A DNA stretch of 64,000 bases from Synechococcus sp. CC9605 (lineage in GTDB: Bacteria; Cyanobacteriota; Cyanobacteriia; PCC-6307; Cyanobiaceae), in assembly GCF_000012625.1 (NCBI RefSeq), contig NC_007516.1, forward strand, positions 310,001 through 374,000, in the 5' to 3' direction. Positions within the stretch are counted from its first letter, which is position 1, and each line of letters starts with the position of its first letter. The position numbers and the translations under genes were made by a program. Shown here one piece after another: positions 41,043 through 49,658 of this stretch. The notes under the pieces were generated by a model. It made no database searches. It was not told the DNA's origin and saw nothing but the letters and a program-made list of their open reading frames with translations.

Positions 41043-41534
41043 TCAGCCGACGCTCCAGACGCCAGCAGCGATCTTGAACAGCTCCTGCACGTGAACGGTG
41101 TTGCAGAGGAACCAGGCGAAAACGGCACCGCCGCAACCGCCAAGCCAGAAACCACTGGTGAAGTCGGCCCAGCCTGTGCGGGTGAACAGGTCGGCGGGGG
41201 GATTCTCAACCGTCACATCCGCAGGGGGGATGTTGGGTTGCTTGCCGGGCTGGTTGTAGAGCAGGAACAGCAGGCTGAGGATGTGCACAGCGCCGATGGC
41301 AGCCAGCAGTCCAGCGGTTTGCTGATACTCCGTGGCACGTAGGGGGCCACAGATGGTGAACGGGCCGTAGAGCAGGTAACCGAAGGCTGCGCCGGTTTCG
41401 AGACCACGGAAGTTCGGAGAAATCCCGGGGCGGTACAGGGGCAGATTGTTGATCAGACCCTTAATGAAATAGCCGCTGTTGACTGGTGTCGCAAGGTTGC
41501 CGACGCAGGGATCAGCAGCAGGAGTGACGGTCAT
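41043..41534 (-). CDS. psaL: Photosystem I reaction centre subunit XI
   Basis: PsaL lies at the centre of photosystem I and is needed for trimer formation. The 163-residue protein starts [20 protein letters not shown] and continues [20 protein letters not shown], the conserved stromal segment. Three hydrophobic helices follow. It lies 43 bp downstream of psaI, the usual pair in cyanobacteria. Confidence 0.98.
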   Translation of the reverse strand: MTVTPAADPCVGNLATPVNSGYFIKGLINNLPLYRPGISPNFRGLETGAAFGYLLYGPFTICGPLRATEYQQTAGLLAAIGAVHILSLLFLLYNQPGKQPNIPPADVTVENPPADLFTRTGWADFTSGFWLGGCGGAVFAWFLCNTVHVQELFKIAAGVWSVG

Positions 41535-41577
41535 GAGGTACGAGTGCTGAGGGGTTGAAATGGTCCGCAGGTCGCGG

Positions 41578-41694
41578 TCACTCGGCAGCGGTGATCACTC
41601 GACCAACAAGGACGATGAACACTGCGGGGAACACGATTCCGGTGATGGGCACGAAAATCGCAGGCAGCCAGGCAGCAGCGAAATCTCCAGTCAT
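41578..41694 (-). CDS. psaI: Photosystem I reaction centre subunit VIII
   Basis: This 38-residue single-helix protein helps PsaL bind to the photosystem I core. It reads [20 protein letters not shown] and continues with [17 protein letters not shown]. The ATG at 41694 gives the family length. A longer in-frame reading to 41769 is unsupported. It is divergent from the HEAT-repeat gene at 41785. Confidence 0.95.
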   Translation of the reverse strand: MTGDFAAAWLPAIFVPITGIVFPAVFIVLVGRVITAAE

Positions 41695-41784
41695 GTCGAG
41701 GCCAAAAGCTTCGCAGCTACTGTAAGTAGGTCCGTTCTGACGGCCTGCTTTAGGCCCCAACGGCGACATAAAAGTTCAATCCGC

Positions 41785-42252
41785 ATGCAGAACGTTCTCC
41801 TCCCTGGTGCCGTCGTGCTGCTCACGGTGGTGCTCTGGTTGCGCAGGAAACCGGTGAAGCCGATGCTCTCCAGCACGGATGCCAGCCGTGTCGCACAGAT
41901 CAACCGTGCTCAGCTGGAACTGGTGATTGAGCCTGCCGCTGATGGGGAATCCGCCGATGATTCCCTCGAGTCATGGACGGCGCCGACAACTCCCCTGGAG
42001 CGTCTTGCCCTGGAGCGTCGCCTCAAGGCTGATATGGAGGCTGGCCCTGAGGAGCGTTTGCGCGCCGTTCGTTTGGCCGCCCGATGGGGACATCGTTCGG
42101 CTCTGCCCCTGCTGCGCCAGGCCCTGCGGGACAGCGATGCGCGTGTGGTGGAAGAAGCGGCGGCTGCGATTGCACCGTTCCGCGGTGCGCCCGCCGCTGC
42201 CCCGATCCGTCAGCCGGCGCGGCCGCCGCGCAACGTTTCGCGGATGCGATAG
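41785..42252 (+). CDS. HEAT-repeat domain membrane-anchored protein
   Basis: This 155-residue protein has an N-terminal helix (LPGAVVLLTVVLWLRRK) anchoring it to a membrane. A linker and a short C-terminal HEAT-repeat unit follow (RAVRLAARWGHRSALPLLRQALRDSDARVVEEAAAAIAPF in parts, near residues 95-135). Function is unknown. HEAT units often bind proteins, and in cyanobacteria some are phycobilin lyases, but this protein is too short for that. The ATG at 41785 is chosen. Its 3' end overlaps the convergent GT2 gene by 43 bp. Confidence 0.72.
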   Translation: MQNVLLPGAVVLLTVVLWLRRKPVKPMLSSTDASRVAQINRAQLELVIEPAADGESADDSLESWTAPTTPLERLALERRLKADMEAGPEERLRAVRLAARWGHRSALPLLRQALRDSDARVVEEAAAAIAPFRGAPAAAPIRQPARPPRNVSRMR

Positions 42253-43172
42253 ATCGGTCGGTCCTGGCTTTCGTGGTATGTACGGATCAGCAGTTCGCCG
42301 AGAAGGCCGAAGCAGAACAGTTGAATGCCCGCCAGGCCAAGCACCACCGCCAGGGTGAGCAGTGGGCGATTGGCAATGTCGCCTCCCATCACCTTGATCA
42401 CGAACAGATAGGTGCTGGTCACCAGGCTGGCAGCAATGGCCAGCAGTCCTCCGAAGCCGAACACGTACATCGGCCTGGTCAGGAAACGCTTCATGAACCA
42501 GACGGTGAGCAGATCCATCAGCACACGGAACGTGCGATCGATCCCGTACTTGCTGCTGCCGAACTGACGCGCCTGGTGGTTCACCTTCACTTCGGTGATC
42601 CGAGCACCCTCGATGAAGGCCAGGGCGGGAAGAAAGCGATGCAGCTCGCCATAGAGACGCATGTCTGAGAGCACTTCCCGTCGATAGGCCTTGAGGGAGC
42701 AGCCGTAGTCATGCAGCCGCACACCGGTCACCCGGCCGATTAAGCGGTTGGCGATCTGGGAGGGAAGTTTGCGCTGGAGGGCGGCGTCCTGGCGCTGATG
42801 GCGCCAGCCACTCACGAGGTCATACCCCTCACGCAACTTGGCCAGCAGCATGGGGATGTCGGCTGGATCGTTCTGAAGATCCCCATCCAGGCTGACGATG
42901 ACCTCTCCGCCAGCCACATCAAAACCAGCCGCCATGGCTGCGGTCTGGCCATAGTTCTTGCGCAACAGCACAGCTACCACTTCGGGCACCTCTGCGCTGA
43001 CCTCGGCTAGCACTTTGGCGGTACGGTCGCTGGATCCGTCGTCGACCAGGACCAGCTCAAACGTCTCGTCGGTTGGACGCAGTGCTGAAAGGAGCTGCTC
43101 AACCAGGTGGGGCAGGCTTTCCTCTTCGTTGTACAGCGGCACCACCACCGAGAGATTCAGGGGTGCACTCAT
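42210..43172 (-). CDS. Glycosyltransferase family 2, polyprenol-phosphate sugar transferase type (GtrB/DPM1-like)
   Basis: This 320-residue enzyme has the GT2 catalytic domain first: VVPLYNEEESLPHLVEQL, VDDGSSDRTAKVL and SLDGDLQNDPADIP (DXD-like). SGWRHQRQDA follows, and two C-terminal membrane helices near residues 230-300. Enzymes of this type transfer a sugar from a nucleotide to undecaprenyl or dolichyl phosphate for glycan assembly or lipid modification. The sugar is unknown. It is convergent with, and overlaps, the HEAT-repeat gene. Confidence 0.88.
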   Translation of the reverse strand: MSAPLNLSVVVPLYNEEESLPHLVEQLLSALRPTDETFELVLVDDGSSDRTAKVLAEVSAEVPEVVAVLLRKNYGQTAAMAAGFDVAGGEVIVSLDGDLQNDPADIPMLLAKLREGYDLVSGWRHQRQDAALQRKLPSQIANRLIGRVTGVRLHDYGCSLKAYRREVLSDMRLYGELHRFLPALAFIEGARITEVKVNHQARQFGSSKYGIDRTFRVLMDLLTVWFMKRFLTRPMYVFGFGGLLAIAASLVTSTYLFVIKVMGGDIANRPLLTLAVVLGLAGIQLFCFGLLGELLIRTYHESQDRPIYRIRETLRGGRAG

Positions 43173-43232
43173 GCCGGTCGCGCTGCGAGTCGGTCAACTT
43201 AAGCAGGGGCCCGGTTGATCAGGCTGACAACG

Positions 43233-43961
43233 TCAGGAGAGATGCGATCCGTCATGGCATCGCACCACACGGCCTGCGCCGCGGAATTCAGCCCTGTAGT
43301 GGCAAGCCACCGGGTGTTGATCGCTGCTGTGGAGGTTGTCGACGCCGATTCCATTGCGCCCATGGTCCTGGCCTGAGCTATGGCGGTAGCGGCCATCGCC
43401 GAGATGGAGCCCCACATGGGTGCAACGCCGGCGTGTGCCAAAAAACAGTAGATCTCCTGGGAGCAGCAGGCTGTGATCGTTGGGGAGAGCGGCAATAGGT
43501 TTGCAGAATCGCTCCTGCTGATAGGCATCTCGCGGAATCCAAATACCCTGGCTGGCGAAGGCCATTTGCATCAGACCAGAACAATCCATGTCCGGTTCAG
43601 TGGTTCCTCCCCAGAGATAGACGTTGGGACGTTTCTGGGCGGTTTCGCTCCAGGCGAGCACGCCGGGTAGACGTCGTTCAATGTCCGCCACGTTCAGCGG
43701 CGACGGTCGCCAGGGTGCACATAGCTCAGCTCGTCCCAGAACCGACTCGAGTGCGAGCCAGCAGCGGTAACCATCCTCAAGCAGCTGAACAGCGATCCTC
43801 CTGCGCTGCCTCTCCAGGATGCGAAAGCGGCGTCCAGAACAGGCCTGGGTGGTCAGGCTCTCGCCGTCAGATCTCGAGTAGCCATTGACGTCAGTGCACA
43901 GCTGCCAACAGGAGTCTGTCTCAATCAGGTCTGGGGCCAGCAGGGTGCCTAACGTCGCCAT
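43233..43961 (-). CDS. NlpC/P60 family peptidoglycan hydrolase
   Basis: This 242-residue protein has an N-terminal SH3-like region (about 1-90) and a C-terminal NlpC/P60 cysteine peptidase domain that cleaves peptide stems of peptidoglycan. The catalytic Cys127 lies in DMDCSGLMQ, His182 in THVGLHLGDG, with His194 as a likely third residue. There is no obvious signal peptide, so its route out of the cytoplasm is unclear. It is divergent from the serine hydrolase gene with only 17 bp between starts. Confidence 0.88.
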   Translation of the reverse strand: MATLGTLLAPDLIETDSCWQLCTDVNGYSRSDGESLTTQACSGRRFRILERQRRRIAVQLLEDGYRCWLALESVLGRAELCAPWRPSPLNVADIERRLPGVLAWSETAQKRPNVYLWGGTTEPDMDCSGLMQMAFASQGIWIPRDAYQQERFCKPIAALPNDHSLLLPGDLLFFGTRRRCTHVGLHLGDGRYRHSSGQDHGRNGIGVDNLHSSDQHPVACHYRAEFRGAGRVVRCHDGSHLS

Positions 43962-43978
43962 GGCCCAATTGAATCGCT

Positions 43979-44893
43979 ATGGCGTTCTACCGTCCCGATC
44001 CTGCAATGGCGGCTCGGCTTGAGGCGGCCCTCGATGGGCTCGATGCCGCCGGCCGCCCAGGGCTGCGCAACAGCCTGGCGATCACCTGGGTGCGGTACGA
44101 CGACGCTGCACCGGAGGCTGGTCAGGGCAGTGGTGCTTTCTGGAACCAAGACCGGATCCTTTATCCGGCCAGCGTGGTGAAGCTGTTCTATGCAGTCGCC
44201 GTTGAGCAGTGGCTGCAACGGGATCTGATCCCTGAAAGCGACGAATTGCAGCGTGCGGTGCGCGACATGATCGCCGACTCCAGCAACGATGCCACTGGGC
44301 TTGTGGTTGATCTACTCACAGGCACCACTAGTGGCCCTGCACTTCACGGCGAACGCTGGGAGCTTTGGACGCAGCAGCGTCGCTTGATCAATGGCTGGTT
44401 GCAGAGCCTGGCCTGGCCGGAACTTGAGGCGGTGAATTGCTGCCAGAAGACCTGGGGTGATGGTCCCTATGGCCGGGAAAAGATGTTCTATGGGGCCGAC
44501 AACAGCAACCGCAACGGCTTGTCCACCGCTGCAACAGCCCGGATACTTGAGGCGGTGATGACCCGTGCGGTGGTGTCGCCGCCGGCCTGTCATCGGTTGC
44601 AGGGTCTGTTGCGGCGCTCGCTCGATCAGGATCAGCGTCGCGCTGATCCTGAAAACCAAGTGGATGGGTTTCTCGGTGAGGGCCTACCCGATGACGCGCT
44701 CCTCTGGAGCAAGGCCGGCTGGATGAGTCAGGCCCGTCATGACGCAGCTTGGTTTCAGGCCTCCGAACAGCAGCCCCCCACCTTGCTGGTGGTCTTCACC
44801 ACGGGGGCTGATCGCGCCAGGGACGCATCGCTCTTGCCGGAGCTGGCCCGGCAACTCAACCAGTTCAGCAGCTCCGAGGAACCGGCGGATTGA
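43979..44893 (+). CDS. Serine hydrolase (class A beta-lactamase-like)
   Basis: This 304-residue protein has the SxxK motif at Ser65 and Lys68 (PASVVKLFY), an SxN motif at Ser101-Asn103 (ADSSNDAT) and a KAG in place of KTG near residue 244 (WSKAGWM). The fold matches class A beta-lactamase and related DD-peptidase-type enzymes. The KAG variant and lack of a signal peptide argue against a resistance role and for a cell-wall or amide hydrolase function. It ends 17 bp before tRNA-Ser, on the opposite strand. Confidence 0.8.
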   Translation: MAFYRPDPAMAARLEAALDGLDAAGRPGLRNSLAITWVRYDDAAPEAGQGSGAFWNQDRILYPASVVKLFYAVAVEQWLQRDLIPESDELQRAVRDMIADSSNDATGLVVDLLTGTTSGPALHGERWELWTQQRRLINGWLQSLAWPELEAVNCCQKTWGDGPYGREKMFYGADNSNRNGLSTAATARILEAVMTRAVVSPPACHRLQGLLRRSLDQDQRRADPENQVDGFLGEGLPDDALLWSKAGWMSQARHDAAWFQASEQQPPTLLVVFTTGADRARDASLLPELARQLNQFSSSEEPAD

Positions 44894-44909
44894 GTCAATG
44901 AACTTGGAA

Positions 44910-44998
44910 CGGAGAGGGAGGGATTCGAACCCTCGACAGAAGTTGCCTCCTGTAACTCCTTAGCAGGGAGCCGCTTTCAACCACTCAGCCACCTCTCC
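44910..44998 (-). tRNA. tRNA-Ser (anticodon GCU)
   Basis: On the minus strand the acceptor GGAGAGG pairs with CCTCTCC. The anticodon loop CTGCTAA gives GCT. A long variable arm typical of class II tRNAs follows, then the T arm with GGTTCGAATCC. The discriminator is G at 44910 and CCA is not encoded. It borders the AT-rich island on the right. Confidence 0.95.
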
Positions 44999-45476
44999 AG
45001 GGGCTTTTCAATACTACCAAGCCAAGGACCAGAAAACGAAATGTAACTCTGAGTTAAAGATGTGTTCAGAAATCTTTTTACTAGAGCTTTATTTTGCCTC
45101 GACATGATTATTTTGTTCATTGTTTTATATAAGTTATCCGAGGCTAGTGCATTACATTCAATAAAAAACGTAAATCGCACAATTGATGAAATGATTACTT
45201 AACACAAAGTGTGCCTCTTGCGCCAATTAAGCACTGATTTCAAGTGCACTTAGAGGTATGAATGAGAAGGTCAGAATCGTTTAGATTGGTATTTATGTCT
45301 AAGTTTTCAGTCGCGTGTGGGTCTAAGTTTTGTGCGTAAACATAATTAAGATGTAGTTATTTTAGACGAAAGACTATTGTGGAATTTTAAGATTCCTCTA
45401 TTAAGAGTGATTGCATTACCTCGAAATAATTTGGTATTTTATCTTGACAGATGAATTAATTCTATGGAATCTCTTA
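44999..45476. other. Non-coding AT-rich spacer between tRNA-Ser and the fusion gene
   Basis: No convincing gene is seen in these 478 bp. The one feature noted is an 11-nt direct repeat GTCTAAGTTTT at 45297-45307 and 45321-45331, 24 bp apart. The rest is low-complexity AT-rich sequence. Confidence 0.6.
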
Positions 45477-47396
45477 TTAAATGGATTGATCAACTCTAAT
45501 AATTACGTTTTCTAATCCGGAGTCTCTTTGAAGATTGATGGCATGTGCTGTTTTTAACCCGCTAGGTTTATCGTCATTAAAAAGCAATCTTTCGCCAAAT
45601 GGCAACGAAGAAATTACTCTGACATCACAATTGCAAATTTGTTTAACTTTTTCAAGAATTAAGGATGATTCCTCTTTAGTTCTACTGGTTGTTAGAAGGA
45701 TTACATCATCTTTCTCAATATTCTCGGCAAGAAAAGACTCAACACCTACAAGAAAATCCTCATTTTCGTTTGAGATGTGACCGTTGTGTAATACAAGTGT
45801 TCCATCAATGTCAAATATCCAAGTCTTTGGTAAGTTTGACAATTTAATACTTCTTTCGGTGGACTCTAATAAACTTTTATACTGATTATAAACCATGATT
45901 CCTTTAAGAAAGGCACCCACGATGGAATTGATGTGGTCTTTTACGTATCCACACAAACTAAACCAAATCAAAGAATGAATGAGTACGAGTCTTTCTGGTC
46001 TCTCGACTTGTCCGTAAATTATATGTGAATGCTGTTTAAATTTAGACTGAGGCAGAGTCAAATAAAATTCTTTGCCCGAGTAAGAAATAAGTTCGAAATC
46101 TTTTTTATTAAAGTGATCATAAGATCCCTCGGCGGAATATAGAAGTTTTGCTATATCGTAGTACCTATCACCAAATATTTGACTATTACCGAAAACACCT
46201 CTAGGGTCAATAAAATATGCTTTATTATTACGGCTAGAATAAATAATATTCGAAAATGTTGGATCTCCGTGAATTGGGACAAAATCATCCTGAGTACTTA
46301 AAAGGTACTCTTTTATGAGATCAAACTCGTAAGCGATACAACTTTCGTGAAACGGATTCTCGTAAGTGATGTCATTAATGATTATATTTTTCTCTTTTAT
46401 TGGGAGCAAAGAAGAAACTTTTTTCACTCTTTCAAGAGTCTTCTGAATGTATACAGATGATGTATCATTAGAATCTGCTGGTCTCTTTTCTAATTTGTGT
46501 AGGGTAGATAGTGATTGAAGGCATGAGCTGAGGATTTTTTCATTACTTTCTAGATCGTCAGGATGATCGCCAATTATTCTCTCCATAGTAAGTGGGGAAT
46601 CACTAAATATTCCGGGTGAGTATTTAAAGCCTTGATCAGAAACATAATTATACCAATTTATTTCGTTGTCAATTAACTTTTCAAAGTCACTATCAATACA
46701 TTCCTTGATTACGTGATTATCTTCAAAGATTACGTTGTTAAAAAATCTGCAACGGGATTGTTTGGTTGTCTTCAAAGCCTCATATTGTTTGATATCACCT
46801 AGTTCTAAAGTGTTTTTAATGTATTGTCCGCTAAATTTAAAGTCATTTTTAAGCGATAACCATCTGACAAATTCGCCAGAAGGAGGCAGATTTTCTAGAA
46901 TTTTTATCGGTTCTTTAAAGAAGAAAACTCCAGCCACACCAGAAGTCGATGATGATTTTTCCAATAACTTGCCTTCTTCATTTAGTGACCACCTGCAAGT
47001 AAATTCGCTTGAGAGTCCGATAATATTTTCACCATTCGTGATATCGAAGTTGTCAAAACTCGATTCATCAAAATATAAATCACACCACACAATTAATAGA
47101 GGTTCATTGTTTAAAGTAGAAAGCGCATCATTGATACCCGAACATGTTCCAATGCCCTTGGGCGTAATAAGTTGCGGTGAAAGATGATGAGGATATGATT
47201 CAAAGTAGTTTGAAACAACTTCGCTTTTGTAATCACAAACTACATAGAAATTGCTCCCAGGGAAAGATTTATCTAAGGCGTTTATTGTGTGGTAAAGTAA
47301 AATGTTTTCATTTACTGAAATGAGACATTTTGGAATGTTAGTTGTGTATTTCTGGAGACGCCTGCCCTGGCCGCCGGCTTGGATTATTATATTCAA
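45477..47396 (-). CDS. Three-domain fusion: sugar-type nucleotidyltransferase, APH/choline-kinase-like kinase, HAD phosphatase
   Basis: This 639-residue protein joins three enzymes. Residues 1-~215 are a nucleotidyltransferase with the GGxGRR loop at 8-13, IPK at 21-23 and metal Asp106 (WCDLYFD). Residues ~216-515 are a kinase of the APH/choline-kinase fold with HGDPTFSN at 376-383 and IDPRG at 396-400, then FGDRYYDIAKL. Residues ~523-639 are a HAD phosphatase with DIDGT at 529-533, LLTTSR and FNDDKPSG. Together they could phosphorylate, dephosphorylate and nucleotide-activate a small glycan substituent. The substrate is unknown. The start is a TTG at 47396, right before the nucleotide-binding loop, with an in-frame stop close upstream. 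Confidence 0.8.
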   Translation of the reverse strand: MNIIIQAGGQGRRLQKYTTNIPKCLISVNENILLYHTINALDKSFPGSNFYVVCDYKSEVVSNYFESYPHHLSPQLITPKGIGTCSGINDALSTLNNEPLLIVWCDLYFDESSFDNFDITNGENIIGLSSEFTCRWSLNEEGKLLEKSSSTSGVAGVFFFKEPIKILENLPPSGEFVRWLSLKNDFKFSGQYIKNTLELGDIKQYEALKTTKQSRCRFFNNVIFEDNHVIKECIDSDFEKLIDNEINWYNYVSDQGFKYSPGIFSDSPLTMERIIGDHPDDLESNEKILSSCLQSLSTLHKLEKRPADSNDTSSVYIQKTLERVKKVSSLLPIKEKNIIINDITYENPFHESCIAYEFDLIKEYLLSTQDDFVPIHGDPTFSNIIYSSRNNKAYFIDPRGVFGNSQIFGDRYYDIAKLLYSAEGSYDHFNKKDFELISYSGKEFYLTLPQSKFKQHSHIIYGQVERPERLVLIHSLIWFSLCGYVKDHINSIVGAFLKGIMVYNQYKSLLESTERSIKLSNLPKTWIFDIDGTLVLHNGHISNENEDFLVGVESFLAENIEKDDVILLTTSRTKEESSLILEKVKQICNCDVRVISSLPFGERLLFNDDKPSGLKTAHAINLQRDSGLENVIIRVDQSI

Positions 47397-47497
47397 GACA
47401 AGACCAGTAAAGACTATATCTATATTAACACATTGTCTATAAATTATGCCTGGCTGTGGTTAAAGCTAAGGGTGTTGGGCATTTCTATTCAATGTAA

Positions 47498-48097
47498 TTA
47501 CCCTATATCCCAGAAGAGATTATTCGACAAAGCTATCATTTTATTTCGGGCTATATTTTTTTCTGCAAAGTAAATAATATATTTGCGTAACTCTTCGTCT
47601 GGAAGTGACTCCGGACCTCTCAGATACAACACGTCTTGAGCTAGCCATAATAATAAATTTGTTGCAGCCAATCTCATTACGGCTTCGCTAAAAGACCGTG
47701 GCATGTAAGTATCTTGCATTATTGTCATTTTATTGAAAGTGCTGGAGGTACCAGCTTTGGCCACTGTGAGAGCCCTTTCAATGTCGATTATTTGATTGTC
47801 GCTTAATCCCTCAGATGTCAGTATATTTTCGCTATTCATATATAGCCTGATGCATAAGATGGACAGCCTGTCAGCGAGCATGCCGATGGTGTTCAGTCCG
47901 ATATGGTCGACTTCTTGAGTACTTGATAGGCTTGAATAATCAATAAAATCTTTTTTTAGGTCTGTATTTTGTTGGGTAAAAATATTCAATATTTCGTTTT
48001 CCATAGCTCGAATTGAGTCTATATTCATTGGTTCTTTGCAAGGGCTCAACTCATTAATGCAATTTGCATATGCCAGCGTAAGAGGGTGACGTTTCAT
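47498..48097 (-). CDS. Island protein of unknown function
   Basis: I do not recognise this 199-residue, largely helical protein. The segment TIGMLADRLSILCIRLYM near the middle recalls a DRLSI-type helix seen in some uncharacterised proteins beside glycosyltransferases, but I cannot name a family. The C-terminal third is helical with AATNLLLWLAQDVLYLRG. There is no signal peptide or clear membrane segment. I use the ATG at 48097. An in-frame TTG at 48118 is possible. It lies between the GT61 gene and the fusion gene, all on one strand. Confidence 0.6.
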   Translation of the reverse strand: MKRHPLTLAYANCINELSPCKEPMNIDSIRAMENEILNIFTQQNTDLKKDFIDYSSLSSTQEVDHIGLNTIGMLADRLSILCIRLYMNSENILTSEGLSDNQIIDIERALTVAKAGTSSTFNKMTIMQDTYMPRSFSEAVMRLAATNLLLWLAQDVLYLRGPESLPDEELRKYIIYFAEKNIARNKMIALSNNLFWDIG

Positions 48098-48255
48098 ATC
48101 TTGATGAAATTTGTCCAATTGTACAGGAAACCATGTTTGTCGCTATGCATAGGGGGACAAAGGTTTATTATTCACGCAAAGACCACATAGTAGCTAAGGT
48201 TTATTTACAAAGGAAGTTGATGCTTTTTAAGTAATCGCATAAGCATTTTGCGAAT

Positions 48256-49389
48256 TTATTTTGTTGTGGGGGGGCTTAAATTGCCAAGCATTCTGTCTAC
48301 GCATGCAGTTACGTTTTCAATGGGAACATGAAAATTCCATTTTGAATACTTTGTGCCTTCTTCTTTGATCACATCGCAGTTAATTCTCCAGTAATCTTGA
48401 CCGCATCCTGCGACGACTGTACTGACGCAATTCATGTTCGATGGGTCACATTTATAGAAATCTGGAACGAATTCTCCGACCTGGGCGTGGGCAGGAGCAA
48501 AAATGCAATTGAACATATTTGAACCTAGAGCGCTTATGATTATTTCGGCACTGCCGAGAATGTTGCGTAGTTCTGAAAAAGAATATTTCGAGGCCTCAAT
48601 TGTCTGGAAAGAATATTTCTCAAGTGCTTTTATGATTTCCTTCTCGTTTAAAACCTTCCTGTATGATGCATCTCCTCTGGCAATATAAATTCTTTGACGC
48701 TCGCTGGATATTTCGGGCAAACCTTGTGGAATATTTGCAATTTCTCTGAAGCGTGTTAAGAAATCTGTGGAGGTGTGATGAGTGCCTTTGCCATACGACA
48801 CAGGCATGATTGGGCACCATAAATTTTTGAACTTTAGGCGATCTCTTTTGTTTAAAGCTCTTATTTGATTTGTTTTTATGCCGGCTGTGTCAAGTATTTC
48901 ACTGATAAACTTTTTTGAAGCTGGTGAGATAAAGTAAAATGGTATGTCTTTTGTTGGACAGTCTATTAATGCATTCACGATGCCTACCGTATAAACAATC
49001 ATATGTCCAAAATACTTTGATCCAAAGCAAGCGATGATTCCATCTTCAATTTCTACTTCGGGGGTATTTATTGTAATTTTTTCATTTGCTTCCTTTTGTT
49101 CTTTTATAAACCTTGGTCCCTTGATTTGACCATCTGATAGAAGGCCGGGGTAAACTAAATCGTTGTTCTCGGTTAGTATTAGCCCTGTTGTTCCATCAAC
49201 TACTGCGTTTTTAACTCTGGCGAGGCCATAAGGCATTTCGTTAACATTTAAGATTCCTTGGGTGACTTCAGTACCACTTACAATCGTTTGAAAATTAGTT
49301 TTTAATTCAGGAGAATCTGGATGTTTATCATTCGTAGTGAAGATTGCATGATTTTTGATGGCCCATTCCATCAAATTTGAATATTTCAT
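48256..49389 (-). CDS. Glycosyltransferase family 61 (DUF563) protein
   Basis: This 377-residue protein matches the GT61 pattern. A variable N-terminal half contains CFGSKYFGHMIVYTVG. A C-terminal catalytic half begins QRIYIARGDASYRKVLNE and continues with FSELRNILGSAEIIISALGSNMFNCIFAPAH, the usual region with a conserved G-x-x-G and N. In bacteria such proteins are found in surface-polysaccharide clusters. The ATG at 49389 is chosen. A TTG at 49398 and an ATG at 49371 are also in frame. No ribosome binding site is clear. Confidence 0.78.
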   Translation of the reverse strand: MKYSNLMEWAIKNHAIFTTNDKHPDSPELKTNFQTIVSGTEVTQGILNVNEMPYGLARVKNAVVDGTTGLILTENNDLVYPGLLSDGQIKGPRFIKEQKEANEKITINTPEVEIEDGIIACFGSKYFGHMIVYTVGIVNALIDCPTKDIPFYFISPASKKFISEILDTAGIKTNQIRALNKRDRLKFKNLWCPIMPVSYGKGTHHTSTDFLTRFREIANIPQGLPEISSERQRIYIARGDASYRKVLNEKEIIKALEKYSFQTIEASKYSFSELRNILGSAEIIISALGSNMFNCIFAPAHAQVGEFVPDFYKCDPSNMNCVSTVVAGCGQDYWRINCDVIKEEGTKYSKWNFHVPIENVTACVDRMLGNLSPPTTK

Positions 49390-49478
49390 CAAATTCAAAG
49401 TGCGATATAAATCAATCTAGCATATCATTTACATGCCAACTCTTTGGAGTGGTTGATCTTGATCTAACGCAAGCGTTT

Positions 49479-49658
49479 TTAAAGCCTGCAGTGAGGCTTT
49501 ATTTGGCGACAATTTTGAGCGTCATGCACATAACTCTGACATGTTACTTCTTGATAATGTTCTCTTGTTGTCTGTCGAATGCTTTGCATCGTAGTGTTAA
49601 AGAATAATTTGTATTTGGGCGAGAGTTGGGTCTCGATTGATTGGGTAGTAGTTTCCAT
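49479..49658 (-). CDS. Possible 59-residue small protein
   Basis: A short ORF begins METTTQSIETQLSPKYKLFF and carries TTREHYQEVT in the middle. GGAG lies 8 bp upstream of its ATG, a better ribosome binding site than its neighbours have. It lies between alr and the GT61 gene. The REHYQE helix faintly recalls small NblA-type phycobilisome-degradation proteins, but the match is too weak to name it. The last codons overlap a hairpin at 49481-49500. Confidence 0.4.
   Translation of the reverse strand: METTTQSIETQLSPKYKLFFNTTMQSIRQTTREHYQEVTCQSYVHDAQNCRQIKPHCRL
49481..49500 (+). terminator. Weak hairpin at the end of the small ORF
   Basis: AAAGCCT pairs with AGGCTTT (7 bp, 6-nt loop). On the plus strand TTTATTTGG follows. 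On the minus strand the downstream bases are AAAAACG. It could be a weak terminator or an mRNA end structure. Confidence 0.35.

Noticed and set aside
44910-44998. tRNA-Ser as an integration site for the island
   Set aside because: The tRNA 3' end points away from the island and no partial tRNA copy is seen at the far border.
44977-45180. 67-codon ORF overlapping tRNA-Ser
   Set aside because: It overlaps a clear tRNA gene and lies in AT-rich spacer, with no recognisable protein features.
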